Assembly (NCBI GenBank): GCA_037074705.1
Contig: CM073595.1
Location: 73,084,139 to 73,148,138, forward strand
DNA length: 64,000 nt
From: Zhengitettix transpicula
Taxonomy: Eukaryota; Arthropoda; Insecta; Orthoptera; Tetrigidae
Reading direction: 5' to 3'
How positions within the stretch are numbered: the stretch's first letter is position 1; each line of letters opens with the position of its first letter. The notes under the pieces are model-generated. The model was not told the DNA's origin. It was given only the letters and a program-made list of their open reading frames with translations, and did not search any database. A program made the position numbers and the translations under genes. Of the stretch, positions 1 through 12,959 are shown one piece after another.

Positions 1-962
1 AAGAAACACGTTCGTTGTTGGTGTCTTTCCTACTTTACAGAGGGACGTAAACAATTATGTATAATGTACTGATCCTTATGTTTCATTGAAACAGAGTGGT
101 TTGCAACATTATATCCGTTCGAATAAACATAAGAGACCTTCAGAGAATGAAAAGCAAATTCATAAATGTATTGTGAGTGTTGTTAAATATTATTTTAATA
201 TTTCTAAACAATTTAAAATATAAAACATTAAAAACTTATTATAATATGTCAATTTTAACATAAAGGCAGAAGTACCAGAATCCAGCGAAATGTCCACAAA
301 ATTTGTGGCTGAAAAGTAACAGCCTCTTTCCTACACATTATTTCTTGATGTCTATAATGTCACCTTATTTAAGTATCCAAGTAACTAAAATAATAAACGC
401 AAAGTATGAAGTGAAACTCAGGAATAGCTAAGTAGTACGTTAAGAACGTAAAACTAATCAGAACGTCATCAGAGAATGTAATTTCATCATTTTCAGAATT
501 ATTAATCTCATAAAGTGAACGGTAATCACAAAAATTAAGCCTACCATCAATCCTTTGGTACAGTTAGCGGGATATTCGTTATAATCTCTGATTTATTTAT
601 CAAATTTGTATGACGTAGGAAACAAATATTTTAATTCTAAGTGTGTAGATTGTAATACGTAAGATTTAGTCCAGTTCTCAACTGAAAGTAGTAGATTTTC
701 CGTAAATAAATTTCCTGCACGACAGATGACAAATTAAACTGGACTCTCGCAATGTAGACGCTCGCTGGGAAATTTATTTCAGTTGCTTATTCCCTTAGAT
801 AATTAATGCAGCATGTTGACACAAACAGGGCGAAAGTCGTTGGCTCGTATGTTGCGTAGTTATATATTTATAGAGATTCTAGTTTGAATAGTTCCTTTCG
901 TAGCTCTCGAATATTCGTAAACTTTGAAGTCTTATATACGAAAAAGAAATTAACAATTTTTA
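1..962. other. No gene recognised
   Basis: AT-rich non-coding DNA; no ORF over 60 codons, no repeat shared with the rest of the window. Confidence 0.6.
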
Positions 963-1433
963 TTTATTACTATCTGAGTGGTCGGCGTTGTCCAGATTGT
1001 CATAATTAAACTCAGCGACATCCATGAGCCCGGATTCGACTCCAATCTAGGTTGTTTTCGTGTTATTTTGATTTAAATCCCCTCCATCACCATTCTTTAA
1101 GATTCTTCCCTTCCCATGCCGAAAGGGGATGAACTTATACACAAAAAATTCTGGAGAAACGCTATCGATCTCATTCGCCCCGAAAAATTTACTTTCTACG
1201 AAAATATCGGCCGATATAACATGTTTGAAATTTTCCAATCCCCGTCTACCCCCGCTTCTGGAGGTCGTAGACGTGTCTCACTCCCAGTGTTTTTTCTGGT
1301 TCAAATAAAGACGTGTACGAAATTTGGTCATATTTTCTCCATGAGTGTAGATTTGTATGCGGAGCAATACATACACACACACACACACACACAGAAGACT
1401 GTTTTATTTTTTAAAAGATATGATTTTTAATTT
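963..1433 (+). repeat. R1 dispersed repeat, near full length (copy A)
   Basis: A ~470 bp unit beginning near GGTCGGCGTTGTCCAG, passing through TCATAATTAAACTCAGCGAC, GGATTCGACTCCAATC and CATGCCGAAAGGGGATG, and ending in a (CA)n run (1373-1393) and CTGTTTTATTTT. It carries a 104-codon open frame (1116-1430) starting MPKGDELIHKK, whose first ~40 residues recur in other copies. Confidence 0.85.
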
Positions 1434-2722
1434 AAGAAACAAAATGACCTGTATCTATCAACAAATATTATTTATTTGTCTATAATTCTTTGATTAATTA
1501 CAATTATATAATTTGAAAGAAACAACAATCAAATAAATTTATTCATTGTATAAAGACAGTCCATATTTTATTGAAGTATAAACAAAATGTGTCTGAAGAA
1601 TTGTTTACTAACTAATGTATAGCAATCGACTATATATTTAAAAGGACAAGCATTTTTTAATAAAGTCTTAGAAATTGTAAATATTTCTAAGTAATAGGCA
1701 CAGTCCTTTTTCTGCACAAGTACATTCAACAACATTAACTTTATTCTTAAAAGGAATTTGACTAAAAGCGTAACACGAATTGAAAAGTCGTCGAGAATTT
1801 CCTTTCTGACTTCAAGGCGTGCAGGTTCCACGCCGATATTTTCAATTACTCCGTTGATATGACACATCAGGCAATAAGAGCTTTTCCCCCGCCATCTCCT
1901 TGACAACCAGAAACGAACAAAGAAATGATAAAAGGAGTCGCACAGGAGAAGACAATTTTAATTTTAATTTCGCCCTCGTTCTCCTTGTCTCGGGGACTCC
2001 TCTCCCTCGGGAACGAGTGCCCCAAAAGCAAATTCCCAATCACCGCTCCGTGAATTAATTCAACAATCAACAACTACAGGGGAAATGTCGCAGTCTGCCG
2101 CAATAACCAAACTGGAACAGACAGTCTAATACGCTCGCGTCAAACTAAATTAATACATTCCCCAATAAACTAATAGTACTCATGTATAGACGATAGCTAC
2201 AAAAATCACATAGTTGAAAAGATCAACTTCAGATCAACGGGTGTAGCTGATTCCTGTCTGAAATTGGCATACTATTATTCTATGGAAGATTTAATTATCT
2301 AGAATTATCAGAGAATTTAAATCAGGTAAGAACTCACGTTAACTAAGCATATGACGTATTATTTTTCTGATCGTGGTATTTTAATTCCATTTCTTAACTG
2401 GCCCAGTTCTTATCCTATATTAATTCAAAGTTTTATTTTCAATACTTGTTTGCATTTTAAACCTTAAAACTAATTTGGAACCACTGTCTTTATAATTTCA
2501 GGGTAAAATGTATGTATGTATATTATCAACTGCGATTGGGATCGTTCCCGGTGGCAGTCTAAAACAAATATATAGTCAAAAGTATAACAAATAAGACAAT
2601 TTTGAAAGAAGAAAAATAATAATAAAATAAGTCTTAGGAATTTGTCTACAAAAATTGTTCACTCCCTCCACATTTCACTTCACTTAACTAAAGAAAAATA
2701 TAGACAAAAAAAATACACTTCA
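1434..2722. other. No gene recognised
   Basis: AT-rich, with a slightly GC-richer patch at about 1800-2110 holding only overlapping short minus-strand ORFs of low-complexity composition. The stretch near 2500-2720 is the A-rich area just past the LINE stop codon and may be that element's tail. Confidence 0.55.
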
Positions 2723-3120
2723 CTAATTTATATTATTCTGAAAGCTTCTTATTGGAAGATTCTCCTCAAACACTACGGCGGGTAAATTGTTCCAATCGCC
2801 TATCGTTCTATTTAGGAATGAGAATTTCCCAACGACTGTTTATTTTTCTGTCTCGTTTTTATTTTAAATTTGTGATCACCTCTGCCAATGTAAGTTGGTT
2901 TTTCGATCTTATCCTGTATGTATGCCTTTGAGCACTTTTTATAACATATACGGGTAACAAAGAGTGGAAAGTCTATGTTTCTTCTGTCTGGTTGCCCAAG
3001 ATTCCCACCCTAATTTCTCTGCCTTTTCTCGCCCGTGACAAGGTCCCCGCATTACAAATTTTTCTGCCCCCCTCCGAGATTTTTCAAGGCCTTCTATGAG
3101 GTGTTTTCTATAAGGATCAC
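2723..3120 (-). mobile_element. LINE (non-LTR retrotransposon) reverse transcriptase 3' end, decayed
   Basis: Read on the minus strand, the segments match the C-terminal end of insect jockey/CR1-type LINE reverse transcriptases: DPYRKHLIEGLEKSRR, then EKLGWESWATRQKKHRLSTL, then EKPTYIGRGDHKFKIKTRQ, then GKFSFLNRTIGDWNNLPAV and a TAG at 2723-2725. LGWESL..RR, GR.DH..KI and SFxNRTIxDWNxLP are hallmarks of that region. At least two frameshifts separate the segments, so it is inactive. It is 5'-truncated, as LINE insertions usually are. Confidence 0.85.
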
Positions 3121-4389
3121 AAAAACTTGAAAAGCAAAATGAAAAACAGAAATGGAGGTCAGAACGAATGAACGAGATAAGTGGCGATTAGGAAAATTGA
3201 TTAATAAGGCAATGAATAAATAACATTCATTACCTGAGATTGAGTTCGATTTTCAATTAAATTTAACGATAAAGTATTCAACTAAGGGCATATAGGAATT
3301 AAAAAAACCAAATGGTTAAACACTAAAAATTATTATCAATATAAATTCATTTATTTCCCTGAATAATAAAACTACAATTTAAACTCATTCTTTTTGTCAC
3401 CACTACGATATAGTTACACTCCAAACACCTTAAGGATACTGTATCGTTACATTTTTGTAAATGAAAGAAATGATGGAAAATGTAATGCATTCATCACCAG
3501 GAACATATTGAGCACGCTGTAGAAATATCTAGGTGGATAAAATCTCAACAAAATCGCCTAAGCTAGTTATAGTAATTTAGTATTAATACTAATTATAAAA
3601 TTAGAAGTGTTGAATAGATTGCCCCAAGTTCTACCCTCATCAGTGCAATAGGAAAATAAGTCGTTCAGAAAAGAAACCTAAAACCGTATAAATTAAAAGT
3701 GAACAATCCTCAGATGATAAAAAAATTTAACTAATATTTGCTTTGGTAGGCTTGTCTACATGCTATGTGATGTGATGAAGTTATATTGTCAATGGATTAA
3801 AATAAATCTGATATACGTTCATATATTGACAGAAAAGTCAGGCGAATTATCACGAGTACTCCTGAAATAAGCAAAGCCAAAGGCTTTGTTATCCAGAAAA
3901 TGATCATACTCTTGTCACACGGAACACATTTAAATATTTACACGGCACGCCCGTGGCACTCGATGCATAAAGAATGGAGGGGAGTTCCCTGTATTTGCAC
4001 ACTATTATTTGCGCTTTAAGGAGCCTGCTTCCTTCCGGGACGGGGCGCTTCCTTCCCGTCTGCCTAATGATGCCCGACTTATAGAAATGACACACGCGGC
4101 ACGATGTCTTTTGTGACGGTAATGAAAAGAGACCAGGTTCGGAAATTAGAGCGCCCCTTGGCTGTTTATAGCTTCAAAAGTTCCAGACCTCCGTAACAAA
4201 TGTAACTTTTACGACGGGTGTGGGACCATTGTTTAAAAAACTTTCTACGTTTTAATTATTCTTGGATAGGATAATGCGACGACAGCTCATGGGACCATTA
4301 GTGCTATTAAGGCGAAGGATTTCGAGGAAGACATTACTTTCAAACACAATATGCTCTGAAATTTCTCGGAAATGATAAATTATTTATCT
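3121..4389. other. No gene recognised
   Basis: AT-rich except for a GC-richer island at about 3930-4160 with one 63-codon ORF that resembles nothing I know. Confidence 0.55.
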
Positions 4390-4800
4390 TCTTCTTTCTA
4401 ATAAATAAAATAGACTGCGTGTTTGTCTGTATATTCCGTGGAGAAAATTTGTCCAACTGACCAACTTTCGTACACGTCTTCCTTTCTAACGGGAAACATA
4501 ACCCCTGGGGACAGGGTTGTAAATTTTCAAACATGCTCAAACGCCCCATATTTGCGTCGGATAAATATTTTTCTGGGTCAATGAGATTAATAAATTTCTT
4601 CGGATCGTTTTTGTGTATAATTTCAATCCCTTTCGGCATGGGAGGGAAGCACTCTTAGGGGTGGTGGTGGTGGTGTGTTTTACAAAAAAGTTAACGCGAA
4701 AATAACCGAGATTGAAATCAAATCCGGAGAGTTATGGATGTCGCTGAGTTTAATTATGACATCCCGGGCAACACCGGCACCCAACTATTATACATATACA
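4390..4800 (-). repeat. R1 dispersed repeat, near full length (copy B)
   Basis: The reverse complement follows copy A word for word in order: GTTGCCCGGG, TCATAATTAAACTCAGCGAC, CATGCCGAAAGGGATTG, TTATACACAAAAACG, and it ends in AGTCTATTTTATTTATTAG. It has a 99-codon open frame (4340-4639) beginning MPKGIEIIHKND, with INLIDPEKY like the other copies. Confidence 0.85.
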
Positions 4801-4898
4801 ATATATATGTCAACATGTACAGTGTTTTCTCCTGAAGGAGAAAAATTTGAAATATTTTTCCTGTCCAATATGGCGACAATGAACCTAAATTTAAAGTA

Positions 4899-4921
4899 AT
4901 ATATATATATATATATATATA
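4899..4921. repeat. (TA)n microsatellite
   Basis: Eleven AT dinucleotides, just past R1 copy B. Confidence 0.95.
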
Positions 4922-7900
4922 AATTGCTCGGCGACGAAATTACGATTAGCTGAAAAACCTGAGTGTGGTTCTAAAAAACCAATTCAACGTCCGCTCCCCA
5001 GTTTCATTTTTTCCAAATAAGTTTAAAGCCGCGTACTTCAAACCCTGGCACTCTTCTCTTATAATTTGCGACGACGCGAAGGAATCCATTTTTCGTCAAC
5101 TCTGAACTAGTCATCGGGGCAGCGTCCAACACCAATAATTCTGGCTAGTTTTCCCTCATGAAATAATGGATGTTTCTTCGACAGCTAATAAAACTTCGCC
5201 CTTTTATGAAATGCATAGCATTAAATACCGATAACCTGCTATTCACTGACCGAAATGTTTACTTTGGGATCTGAAGCAAGTAACTCCCTCAAAACTTTTT
5301 GTGGACTAAACTATTTTTTCTACAGTTTTGTGTTACAGTATCTATTGACTGTAATTTTGTGTCGTAAAATTATTTTATATTAAAACATTATAATTGTTTT
5401 GAAAGCACTATTTAAACGAGGCTTACATTAATGGTCGGTTTAATCAATTGGAGCGTAAATAAAAACTTTAATTTTGAAACGAGAGCAGGACACGAACATA
5501 ATTTCCCTAGCTTAGCTCTAGGAATTAGAAGCCCCTTAGCGTAATCTGATCCGCCACGTGTTGTCATTGGATGCTCTAGCCATTAGACAGTGTACAGTTA
5601 ATCAACGAACATGACGGGAATTCGAGACCACTAGCATATTACATACATAAATAAAATGACGTTTGTGATTGGAAGTATTGTTTTGCTCCGCTGTAATGCT
5701 CAAAAAGCACATCAAATATACATTGCAGCAAATTAAACATATGCCAGCAATATTTTTCGGAGGCACACGCTTATATTTCACCAGCGCGCTTCGTTGCCAT
5801 CGTATCGTATTGCTCCACACCCACTTAATCATTTGCTCTAATGTTCAACCCATAAAACACCGGTCCCCGCAGTGAACAAGGCAGCTTCACAATTTATTAG
5901 CTTAAATGTGTATCTGATTATCGCTGTTTCGTGAAGGTGTGCAAGTATGTGCGCCATGATATGCTAAATATGATGGGGTGATTCTATTCAATACACATTT
6001 AACCATCCTATTATTTATATAAATCTGTGCCTATCTGCCAGCACACCATGATCTCCATTGGTGCCAATATTATCGGCTCCTTTCAACAAAGGGAGAGAAC
6101 AAATACAAAACGTAAACGGAGTTCGTAAATTCGTGAATAACATTGGATGTCAGCTAAATAATCGTGAACATTATGGAAATTGGTACATGTGAAATTTACT
6201 AAACTGTAATCTAGTTTCATCAGAACATTTTAAAAACGTAGATTTTTCCGATTTTTCGCGTCGTCATATACTGAACAACATACCGATTGTTAACATTATG
6301 TCTCATTATTTTATTTACTTATTTTCGGAGCTATCGATTTTCTCAATCCTGATCATCTAAAAATCTTTTATACAGTTTAAACAGAATTTTTAAACAGATT
6401 TGGAGGAAAATAAATAACCACATTTTCATTCTCTATATTTTATTTTATTTATTATTTTAAAAAAATTGAATTTTGTAATCTATAGAAGAAATATTTAAAA
6501 TTTTGTGTATTTAAAAAATAATTCTAATGTTACTATATACCGACGTCATTGAAATTTGAAGAGTTATAATTTCCTACTCAGTAATTGATTTTTAAATTTT
6601 TGTTATATGTATTTATATGTACATCTACATTTCTTCACCAATATTGCCATAATTTTTCACTTAATTTTACCATTCAATATTTTTCTTTGGATGTGTCACT
6701 TCTTTTTTTTGAAAAAAATCTCTACTTCGTTAAAAATTTATCTCTTCTCCTATATGAATTCGTAACAATTACTGAATTTTCTGAGGAAACCGGATTCCGG
6801 CTATCAACTATTCAAGCTTGAAACTCGTCTTAAGTAAGGGTATTAAATGTGATATATTTGTTCACAAGTATAAATAAATAAGAACCTTTAATGTGTTGTG
6901 TTGCAATTTAAAAAAATTTGTATCTCCTTTATAACTTCAAACATGTATTCGCAAACCTACGAGTAAATATTATATTAAAGAAGAAAAAAATCTGAAAGCG
7001 AAGTGACAACAAAACGGCAGTTCTAAAGGAAAACCTCTAACATGAAAACTGGAAATTTCTTTCTTATCAAGTTATAATGAGTGTCACAGCTGCATTATCC
7101 CGACAATACATTTCTCAGAATCAATAAAAATCCACTACTTAAATATAAAAAATACATATCGACATGTTTTTTTTTTAAAATTATATGTAAACAAATAATT
7201 ATTTATTATCAATATTTTATTTATTTATTTTCCTTCAAAGTTTTTAGGATACAGTTGTTAATGTCTGATTTTTTTAAAACAGTAAAATAGATTTTAAAAT
7301 GAATATGGTCGCAATCGACAGCTCCAAAGGAAAATCAATAAATAAAATATTGATACTAAATATTGGGTTATTTGATAATTATAGATAAAATGTAATAGGA
7401 CTACAGCATGAATGTAAAAAATTGGTATTCACGTTTATGTCATTATATTTTAGAATCTTTATTTAATTTTAGTAAGTTATTGTATTTATTCGGAGAGGAT
7501 GAGAGAAGGACACAGGATGTACGTCCAGTCGACCGAATGGCCGTCGCGACCACTCTCTCCATATCTCATCTAAAATCCAATTTAGTATCGTCTTGCGTTT
7601 GGTGTAGTTAGATTAAGCTTTTCTGTTTTCCGAGTGAACTATCCCTTACATCTTTCGGCGAACCATGAAATTTAAAAACGCCTGAATCCAAAAAAATACC
7701 TCCAATAAAATACAGGATTCAAATTATTTTTGAGTACGGATTCATTATTTACACTTTATTTCTTAAGCTTGTTTCACCGAGTAATTTATTGGGTAATATT
7801 CTTGCATCAAGGGATTAGTTTAGCGAAATCTGAGGCAATATAGTAAGTTTAGGGTAAATATTTTCGCAAAGGAATATATATGAAACAATAAAAACTTGCC

Positions 7901-8879
7901 AAATTTATTAAATCGCTTTTTTTTATATTTGAATGTTCCGTTGTGTTGGGTGGAAAATTTAAGCAACATAAAACCACATCGAAGAGGGAGCGAAAGCAAA
8001 GGAGAGGTTCTGCCACCATTAAGGGGATTAATGTTTTTATGGAGTAGGGAAATTCCATGTCCTGAATATATCCGACGTGGGGTCCTTCTCAATGAAGCAG
8101 AGCAGCTAAATCTACCCACAACAGATACTTCCGTCGTTATGTACTCGAATCGTTCCTGTCAAGGGGATTCTAAAGAATGCAGAACCCTCTTCAACGGTAC
8201 TAATTTTCCAATATATAAATTACAAATGTTTTCTCACCGCCACTGAATTTCCTTTGATTGTAATTTCGAAAAATTCAAGTAGTTCAAACGACGATCACAT
8301 AATCAACTTAAATTTCGTCTGATACTAGCTGATCGCACACTTGATTAACATAAATTATAATACGTCCAAAACTACAATAATGTGAATTTTATTTGCATGA
8401 ATCAGAATTAAGTAGAATTTGATTTTAAAGATAATTTTCCATCTACCCGATTTTTATTGGAAATTATGTAGTCCAAAATCTTATAATTTTCTTGGATTTT
8501 GTTCATTTTAACACCAAAATATACATGTATTGGAATATGGGCATATGTAATTAAATATTAAACACTCAATTTTCTGGTAAATTTAATATTGATTGAAACT
8601 AAAATTATTATCAGTTGGATATTAATTTATGCTAAATATTATGCTTTCAAACTGTCTTACCAAATTGAATTTCAATATTCTGAATATTTACAGAAATATA
8701 AGGTATAATATTAAAACTGACGTCGACTTATTTTCTATAGTAAAAATTGTCTGGAAATTGCGATGGAAAATTTATAACACTGTACTGCGTAGGCTCTTCA
8801 CTTACCTTTTTTTAATGGCGGAAATGGATAATAGGTTCGTATTCGTAGAACGGACTTCTAATGCGTGGCGTAATGACAA
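4922..8879. other. No gene recognised
   Basis: Mostly very AT-rich DNA with short chance ORFs. Islands at about 5010-5160, 7490-7600 and 7970-8170 are GC-richer but show no protein family. Confidence 0.55.
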
Positions 8880-9200
8880 CTTATGTACGATATTTCTTTA
8901 CGGAAATAATCTCTCGATTAACACACGGAATGTCAATCATATGGGCAAGGCTCAAAGTTACTACTATTTACGGTATCTTCAATTGGAGGGATGGTAATAA
9001 TATGGCGACGACAGATTGTTTATCAATGGACAGTTTGATATTTTCTGATATGGATTTGTAATGACCTTTTAGTTCTTCCCATGTAGCAGAAATTATAATC
9101 GTAGCAAGAGATAGTCCGATTCGTATTTTAACGAAGGTTCTGGAAGATGCGATATACCATGGAACATTATAGAACATGTTCTAGGATTGAATATTAGAAC
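8880..9200 (-). mobile_element. Penelope-like element 3' end (GIY-YIG endonuclease region), decayed
   Basis: Its reverse complement aligns along most of its length with 10350-10680. Shared landmarks are the palindrome TAGAACATGTTCTA, the stretch reading TGCTACAT.GGAAGAACTAAA, the words ATTGATAAACAATCTGTCG and GCCCATATGATT, and the closing GAGATTATTT. The homologous frame encodes CYIGRTKR, typical of the GIY-YIG endonuclease of Penelope-like retroelements. Stops and small indels make it a relic. Confidence 0.6.
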
Positions 9201-10349
9201 AAAAAATGATGAAGAAGGATATTGGATCAAGAGACCATGACACATAACTCAGACTTTACGGATTTCCGTTAGGGTAATCCTCCCCCAGACTGACATCCTA
9301 ACAGAGTTATGTTGCTTGAAATGTTATTTTCTCTCACATGTCTGGAATAGAGATGAAATTTATCATAGCAATTTATTTCGAAATCCTTAAGACCGTCAGG
9401 TACCACAGGAAGTAATTTGTCTGCCATTAAAGACGTGATTGTTGTCGAGACTTAAATTATCAAAATACATTAAACGGTTATTCGATGATGTGACAACACT
9501 GTGCGCCCTATAGGCTTTTCTGTCCTCTAGATGGTTATAGGTTTTGTAGGGATTAGGTGCCACTGGTCGGCCTTAGCCAAGTCATGGTAATTAAATGACA
9601 AGAAATTAGAGTTCCCCACCGCAACAGTTAGGAAATTTGACAAGGTCTGAGAGCTTCTTCTTGTACCAATCAATATAGTTTAAAATGCGTTACATATGGG
9701 GAGAGGAAGGCGTCCCTGCAATCACTGTCACCCTTACTTATGGGGAAGCGAAGCATAACTTACTCGCTTTGAACGTAACGGGGGTCCGCAGGGTGGCTTG
9801 TTTGACGTGTCGAGGAAGTAAAAAATCACCCCAATCCCTAAAACGTCCTGCACCCATTTTGCCCTATACAACCCCTCACCGTGATTCATCACTTCGCTTT
9901 GCCGATTCGCTGGCGATCCTTTTCTTCACTGCAAATGACACATCCTTACTTATTTTGTCGTGAACTTGATTGGAAAGGACATTGCTCATGGCTTTAATAA
10001 ACATTAATTACTTGGAATCCCGTTTCGACACGCAACTGAGTAGGGTAAATGGCAGCCTGTTACTCGGTTGTAACAATTTTGCTAACGATCGGCGTAGTAC
10101 CGCTGAAGCAGTTCTCCAGCAGAGTAAAGCTATTCTCTGAAGCCCAGTCCAAAATTCACAACCATTACCATTGCCATACAAATAAATTGGTTTGACGGAG
10201 GATGTTTGCAAATGGTTCTGTTGATCATGACTATGAGAATTGTATTCATTCGACTATGGAGGAGAGGTATATAATTAGCGTATATTTCCTATGTATAACC
10301 TCTCATAAGCCTGCTATTATCACATGCTTGAATTTGACCTAACAAACCT
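9201..10349. other. Spacer between two inverted Penelope-like pieces
   Basis: About 1.15 kb of moderate GC content. A 92-codon ORF at 9685-9960 is not similar to any family I recognise. Because the flanks are inverted copies, this may be unique DNA between two insertions. Confidence 0.5.
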
Positions 10350-10680
10350 TTTTTATCCGATATTCAATCCTAGAACATGTTCTATAATATTTTACGGTAT
10401 ACCGCATCTTCCACAACCTTGGTTAAAATATGAAAGGAAAATTCTCTATCTCAGAATGTAATTCTTGCTACATAGGAAGAACTAAAAGAACTAATCCGTA
10501 TCAGATAATATCGAACTGTGCATTGATAAACAATCTGTCGTCGACATATTGTTACTATCCGTCAGATAAAAGATTTTTTTTAATTTATATAAATTTGGAG
10601 CTTTGCCCATATGATTCGACAGTCCGCGTGCTAATCCTGAGATTATTTTCTACTGATATTGTTATTAAGCCTTCATTAAG
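10350..10680 (+). mobile_element. Penelope-like element 3' end (GIY-YIG endonuclease region), decayed
   Basis: The translation contains ECNSCYIGRTKRTN, matching the C..CYIGxTKR core of the GIY-YIG nuclease fused to reverse transcriptase in Penelope-like elements. Later it reads VLILRLFSTDIV, resembling the (L)IREAIEI stretch that follows this domain. It is the inverted partner of 8880-9200. A (TA)n microsatellite follows at 10720-10751. Confidence 0.65.
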
Positions 10681-10713
10681 TTTGTTTTAATAAAATTTGT
10701 TTGTCTTTTATGC

Positions 10714-10719
<6 letters not shown>

Positions 10720-10751
<32 letters not shown>
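10720..10751. repeat. (TA)n microsatellite
   Basis: About sixteen AT dinucleotides directly after the Penelope-like piece at 10350-10680. Confidence 0.95.
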
Positions 10752-10755
<4 letters not shown>

Positions 10756-12559
10756 CTCCATACGTGTCTTGGGAAAGAATATTTGCCAGCCGATGACGTC
10801 AGAAAGACGTCAGTTAAATCTAGTCGCAAGCTTAAATAAACAGCACGTTAAAAAATAAATAATTAGAAATGTTGGATTCTGTTAGTTTTTAAGCGTTGTG
10901 AACACAGATAAATTTCTAAGTACCAACACACACCTATACCTTGAGACTATAAGAGTATACTCTATAAAAGAAGCTCAAATATTCACAATATTGAAATGTC
11001 GGATAAATTTGTTGGGTAGTTATTTATTTAAAGATATGAGTAAAAAAATATTGTAAGTTGATATTTTTTAAAAAACAATATATTTTATAGTATTCTTGAG
11101 ACAGACGTTAATAATTATTACCACAGTGGCCATCATGACATATTCTTCACAATCGCGCCGACGTATATTAATTACTAGTTTTTTGCTTGAATTATCGACC
11201 AACACGTTTACCTTCTAGGATAAAAACTAAAGAATCATAAACCACAAATCATCATATATCTTACAGCATGATTTTAAATTCAATGATTCTCAGAACACTT
11301 TTTTTTACGTATTCTACAAAATTTACATTTTCTCCGTTTTTTTTAAAATTTATTCTTCAGCCTTCGATAAATTGTAATCGCAACCTTCTTGCAAAATAAA
11401 CACTCGATCGACGAAAAATCGTAGAGCGAGTATCCGCATTACAACTATGAATAACAGGTTGCATAAATAGAGGCAACTTCATCACAATATACTTTACCCC
11501 CGTTCGTTTTCTGAAAATTATCGTCTATCACGTTCAGAAATAACTTCATTAATTTAAGGGCCAAAAAATTATGTAAATTATACTAAATTTAATTATCTTA
11601 TAATTCATTCTGTTTGCTTTTAGAGAATTAAAAAATCACTATTTTATTTTGAATTGGCCCTATTCGTACATTGGCACGTCGAGTTACAAGCTGTCAGGTT
11701 GTTACCCGTCCAAATAAATGTTACAAAATAATGGAAGCACCTGATGATGAGCTACCAGAACAAATCCGTCGTGCCAACATATAAGTTAAGCTAATTTGTT
11801 ACAAAGCGAGTTGTTTTTGGAGGCACGTATGGACCGAGCATAAAAATAACCGCTTCATTCGAAACCTTTGTAATTAGGACTGTTAATTAACCAAATCAAC
11901 GACAGTTGTATTACATTTCACGCATTAGTTGAAATATATTTTCGTTCACTTCATCAGCTTTTATTAATTTTATTCAATAATAACTGTACAAGCTTAAACA
12001 TTTGACTCGATAACTCCATTTTCCAAAAGAGAAAACTGGCTGTACAGATTCGTCGCAATTGTAAAAAACTCAACATTCAAATTATACCAGATTAAAGGAC
12101 ACCAGATATCGAAAACAACCAGTTGTAAGAAATATTCTCAGGGTAATCGGGTAAGAAAGCATGAACATTGACACCGAAATGTCGTTGCTTCGATCCATTT
12201 AGATGACCCGAGAAACATTCTTGCAGATTTAATGTAGTCTGACAATCAGAAAAATTACAAAAAATTAGTTTCTTCGGAAATCCTTCAGTAGATATAAGCA
12301 TTTTGTAGGTTGCATGTTATATTTGACTAAATTTATATTCTTTTTCGATTACAACATACAATGCTTTAAAATTTTTGTTACCTAACCATTGTAAAACTTA
12401 GAAGTGTATACAATCAAATTAATCAAAATATAGAATGTTATTTCTAGAAATTATTTGGCGTCCACCTGACAAGGTTCCAAATTGGGATAGAAACGTACTG
12501 ACTAATTTTATCAATCATATTGTTCCGTAATGAACCGTTTCTGATAGTTGGGAAATTGT
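10752..12559. other. No gene recognised
   Basis: AT-rich. Two GACGTCAG-type CRE-like words stand at about 10794-10813. Around 11640-11920 a GC-richer, TAATTA-containing patch could be regulatory. Confidence 0.5.
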
Positions 12560-12840
12560 ATTTATTTACTATTTGGGTAGCCGGCGTGTCCCGAGTTGTC
12601 ATAATTAAAATAAGCGACTTCCATAACCTCGGATTTGACTCCAATTTCGGTTCCCCCCCCCCCACACCCATCCCTAAACGTGTTCCCCTCCCATCCTAAA
12701 AGGGGTTGAAATTATACACAAAAATATATGTAGAAACGCTACCTATCTCATTGACCCCGAAAAATTTTCTTTCGACGAAAATATCTGCCAAACTAACATG
12801 TATGAAAATTTCCACCCTCGTATTCCCCGCTATGGGGATT
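12560..12840 (+). repeat. R1 dispersed repeat (copy C)
   Basis: It has AGCCGGCGTGTCCCGAG, TCATAATTAAAATAAGCGAC, GGATTTGACTCC, a poly-C run at 12652-12663 and then TTGAAATTATACACAAAAA. The frame reads GVEIIHKN..., then YLIDPEKFSFDENI, open like copies A, B and G. It is cut off after the conserved ORF part and followed at once by a second partial copy. Confidence 0.8.
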
Positions 12841-12849
12841 ATACGGCAA

Positions 12850-12950
12850 GTTTAATGCCATAATTACACTCTGTAACATCCATAACCACCGTCTAGACTT
12901 TAATCTCGGTTGTTTTCACGTTATTTTTATGTTATTCCCCTTGCGTAATA
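12850..12950 (+). repeat. R1 partial copy (copy D), head to tail after copy C
   Basis: CATAATTACACTCTGTAAC, CATCCATAACCACCGTC and TCTCGGTTGTTTTCACG match the 5' part of R1. Only about 100 bp remain, running into the Penelope-like piece. Confidence 0.7.
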
Positions 12951-12959
12951 TGTCTATGT

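Noticed and set aside
1372..1393. CRISPR-like or tandem array
   Set aside because: It is a plain (CA)n microsatellite; no direct repeats with unique spacers occur anywhere in the window.
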